Source: a virus. From it: DNA of 21,382 nucleotides. The position numbers were made by a program, and so were the translations under genes. This document shows positions 18,885-21,382 of this stretch, piece by piece; the stretch's first letter is position 1; every line of letters starts with the position of its first letter. Below the pieces are notes generated by a model. That model was not told the origin of the DNA, made no database searches, and worked only from the letters and a program-made list of their open reading frames with translations. The stretch covers positions 1-21,382 of the IMG/VR virus record IMGVR_UViG_3300025840_000309. One strand, written 5' to 3'.

Positions 18885-21382
18885 TTAATAGCCTTTAGCA
18901 AACCAACTGACATTTTTAGCAGAATAACCAGCCCCACGTTCTACACCAATATCAAAGCTTGTTTTAGTTATGTTTTCAATCACGAGATAATCACTAGCAG
19001 TAGTTCCATCTAATATGGTACCACCAACTGAGGGTATCGCCTGGAATGTTTTATTAAAATTAACAGTTGTCAAACCAGAACCAGAAGTTGTCAAATCGCC
19101 AGTATCTACGACATCCGGCATATCGACAGTTACACTTAAATTGCTGATCAAAATATTAAAATTGCTCTTTTCTGATTCGCAAACTATTTTAAATTTAAAT
19201 GCTCTGGCATTATAATCACCAGTAAAGAATTTCCTATAACTAGACCAAGTTGGACTACCGCTTGGGTCATCATCTGTTGTTGATATATATGGTGTTACTT
19301 TTATGGGGTCATTATCATCACCATCAAATTTACCACTAGCATCATCAAACAAACCTTGATAATCGTCAAAGTAATTACCCGGTTCATCAATAGTAAATTT
19401 TATTGATAAATAAATTCTTGATGTAGACATTACACCCGTATCAATATAATCACTAAATTCATATTCACCGCTAGTTACAAAACCTGACCCACCACCGCCA
19501 TCAAAACTGCCAACTGCGTCATCAAAATTACCAGATAAGCTATCAAATAAAGACACACTATCAAAAGATAAATTAGAGCTGCTTACGTTCATATCTGTTT
19601 TTGTTCCTGTAAAAGTTGGGTTTTCTGTTAAAGTTTCAACGACATTCATTTTAATAAGAGTAGGGCTATTTGTTACAATAGTTGTTGCACTATCAGATAC
19701 ATTCCCCTGGCTATCTCTAGCCTTTATTAAATATGTTCCGCTCAACAAAGGTGCTATTGCATGAGTATCTTTCCCACTAATTTCAGGTATCAATAAATTT
19801 GAGTTAGACCATGTCGCCCCAGTTGTCAAAGGAGAATGTTTTAATATGATAGAACCACCGAAACGAACATCAATATCACTAACTAAATCCCAACTTAAAT
19901 ACGCATTGTTATTTACTGCGTTTAATGAAAAATTAGAGATATTAGAAGGCACTGCATTTAATCCATAAATTTCTTGTGCTTTCTCAACAAAATTACTATA
20001 TGAATTTGTTTCTGATATCGCCTTAACTCGAAATAAATAAGTTTCCGCCTTTATATCATTAATTTCAAATGAGTTAGATTGTGTTCTACCTAATATTATG
20101 AATTCAGGTTCATTAATTTGCTTATACTCTAATTGATATGATCTTGTAAATGCGCTTGGTGATGGGGCAAAACTAATAATCGCCCTTGTCTTTACGCTCG
20201 CCCCATTATTTGTAACATAATTCTCCTCTGTTATCTGTAAGTTTGAAGGTGGCCAAACTTTTTGCTTATCAGGTAATTGTAAGTTTGATCCGATGTCAGG
20301 GATTGAGTAATCATCTGAATTAAAATCATATAATGTACTTGGCTCATATTTTAATGTTATATTAAATAGTCCACTTTCAATTCTTTCTACATTAATAACT
20401 CTGTAAGGCCTACTTGAATAACTAAATCTTGGTAAATCAACATAAACCATATCATTTGGGGTTATCTCTATTGCCATCATTTTGCAAGTGATATTAATAA
20501 CCTCATTTGATCTATTTAAGTTTAAAAATATAGCAGCGAGACGTTGAGCCCTTTCTATATTTGTCTGTGATTGCAAATCAATTTCTTTTACTATCTCAAA
20601 ATTATTATCATTACTTTTATAAGTCTCATTTACAAAAGTAGGTATATTTGTCGGCGAGTAATCATTCTCAGCATTTAAATATATGCCTGTAATACTATTA
20701 AATTTCTCATCTATATTTTGGCTAGTATTTAAATTAACAGAATCAACAACCCAGCTCTCATCTATTGTTATAGTCGGTGTGCTGTAAGCCCCTGCCATTA
20801 TTCTATATTTACCATCAACATAAATTAACGAACCCAGCATACTAAATAGTATTTTATTAATATTATCAATAATTGGGTCTTCTGTTGATAATAATAAATC
20901 ACACGTATATCTTTTTTGTGTGCCGTCTGTTACATTTACTAACTCATCACATATATTAGCCGATGCAATAACATAATCATCATCAATATCTGACTCTGAT
21001 ATATGATTTCCTGCACCATATCCAGATATTAAATAATCACGTAAAATTAAAGCTGGATTTCTAGTATAAACAGTAGTAGAAGTTCTTGGATCGTAGCATT
21101 TTTTACCCTCAACAACACAATTTATATTCGGTATATTCGAAAAACTTTCTGGGTGATATCTTAATCTCACATATATAAAAGATATGCCATTCATAAAACT
21201 ATCTATATTACCGAATTCGCTATCAGCTATAACTCTAGTTCGAACAGGTAATGGGGTATTATCCGTTGCTTCATATCTGTAATATTCTTCAAATCCTGCT
21301 TTAGCTAATAAATTAAGCTCAACTTGATCTTCTGAATTTAATGTATTAAATTGTGGGTTTAACCCTTTTTTTATTAAGAAAA
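18885..21382 (-). CDS. Tail-tip attachment protein J-like, 5' end cut by the window
   Basis: The frame stays open to the right edge, so 831 residues are visible and the start is missing. An internal Met at 21194 is not the start, since FLIKKGLNPQ and following residues read through it. The lambda J-type block RNPALILRDYLISGYGAGNH followed by ISESDIDDDYVIASANICDE is clear. Then come a hub-like beta domain, fibronectin-III-like segments (PPSNLQITEEN onward) and a C-terminal beta domain ending SAKNVSWFAKGY. Two related Asp/Gly motifs occur (DDAVGSFDGG and DDASGKFDGD). This protein caps the tail tube and contacts the receptor, so the phage is probably a siphovirus. Confidence 0.88.
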   Translation of the reverse strand, partial: FLIKKGLNPQFNTLNSEDQVELNLLAKAGFEEYYRYEATDNTPLPVRTRVIADSEFGNIDSFMNGISFIYVRLRYHPESFSNIPNINCVVEGKKCYDPRTSTTVYTRNPALILRDYLISGYGAGNHISESDIDDDYVIASANICDELVNVTDGTQKRYTCDLLLSTEDPIIDNINKILFSMLGSLIYVDGKYRIMAGAYSTPTITIDESWVVDSVNLNTSQNIDEKFNSITGIYLNAENDYSPTNIPTFVNETYKSNDNNFEIVKEIDLQSQTNIERAQRLAAIFLNLNRSNEVINITCKMMAIEITPNDMVYVDLPRFSYSSRPYRVINVERIESGLFNITLKYEPSTLYDFNSDDYSIPDIGSNLQLPDKQKVWPPSNLQITEENYVTNNGASVKTRAIISFAPSPSAFTRSYQLEYKQINEPEFIILGRTQSNSFEINDIKAETYLFRVKAISETNSYSNFVEKAQEIYGLNAVPSNISNFSLNAVNNNAYLSWDLVSDIDVRFGGSIILKHSPLTTGATWSNSNLLIPEISGKDTHAIAPLLSGTYLIKARDSQGNVSDSATTIVTNSPTLIKMNVVETLTENPTFTGTKTDMNVSSSNLSFDSVSLFDSLSGNFDDAVGSFDGGGGSGFVTSGEYEFSDYIDTGVMSTSRIYLSIKFTIDEPGNYFDDYQGLFDDASGKFDGDDNDPIKVTPYISTTDDDPSGSPTWSSYRKFFTGDYNARAFKFKIVCESEKSNFNILISNLSVTVDMPDVVDTGDLTTSGSGLTTVNFNKTFQAIPSVGGTILDGTTASDYLVIENITKTSFDIGVERGAGYSAKNVSWFAKGY

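Noticed and set aside
1-21382. Alternative genetic code (TGA as Trp)
   Set aside because: TGA ends several genes (for example at 14005-14007 and 16130-16132), and Trp is encoded by TGG in conserved motifs.

Overview
The window is a slice of a double-stranded DNA tailed phage (Caudoviricetes). The virion genes are HK97-type: portal, Mu F-like head protein, U35-type prohead protease and HK97-fold capsid. They sit with a lambda J-like tail-tip protein, which points to a long-tailed siphovirus. Base composition is very AT-rich (about 30% GC by eye). TGA is a normal stop, so the standard code applies. Most genes have strong GGAG/AAGGAG ribosome sites, which argues against a Bacteroidota host. The M15-type endolysin next to small membrane/coiled-coil genes, and a tail-fibre N-terminus of a kind I associate with marine phages, suggest an AT-rich Gram-negative aquatic proteobacterium. 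That host assignment is inference. I see no integrase or clear CI-type repressor, so lifestyle cannot be decided.

Layout. (1) 1-6508, minus strand, head and packaging module. In transcription order it reads small terminase-like HTH protein, large terminase, portal, Mu F-like protein, prohead protease with an extra N-terminal domain, major capsid protein, probable decoration protein, and the start of another gene. (2) 6509-6716, a divergent control region with a perfect 9-bp inverted repeat. (3) 6717-7895, plus strand, four small early genes, one with a signal peptide and a beta-rich body. (4) 7862-10323, minus strand, replication block: excisionase-like HTH protein, O-like replication initiator with an iteron array inside its gene, probable helicase loader, and several micro-genes. 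(5) 10468-16132, plus strand, recombination and nucleotide-metabolism block: ERF annealing protein, leucine-rich-repeat protein 1, YqaJ exonuclease, SSB, DUF6378 protein, PD-(D/E)XK endonuclease, membrane protein, double-HTH protein, dimeric dUTPase-like protein, leucine-rich-repeat protein 2, and a 34-residue membrane peptide. (6) 16241-21382, minus strand, lysis and tail-tip end: tail-tip protein J (running off the right edge), a small unknown, tail fibre, endolysin, and three small membrane/coiled-coil proteins.

How it fits together. If the genome is circular or circularly permuted, the minus-strand module leaving at position 1 re-enters at 21382. All late genes then form one transcription unit starting near 6545 and ending near 16241, with the tail tube, tape measure and related genes outside the window. 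The early and late units would meet tail-to-tail at 16132-16241, where a 12-bp inverted repeat lies.

The most unusual content is a pair of paralogous leucine-rich-repeat proteins (14 and 12 repeats of only 18 residues). Their variable residues fall on the predicted concave binding face, and their DNA shows very recent 54- and 108-bp duplications. LRR2 has its own copy of a near-identical promoter (extended -10, 17-bp spacer, shared leader) that also precedes the exonuclease gene and the 14066 membrane-protein gene.
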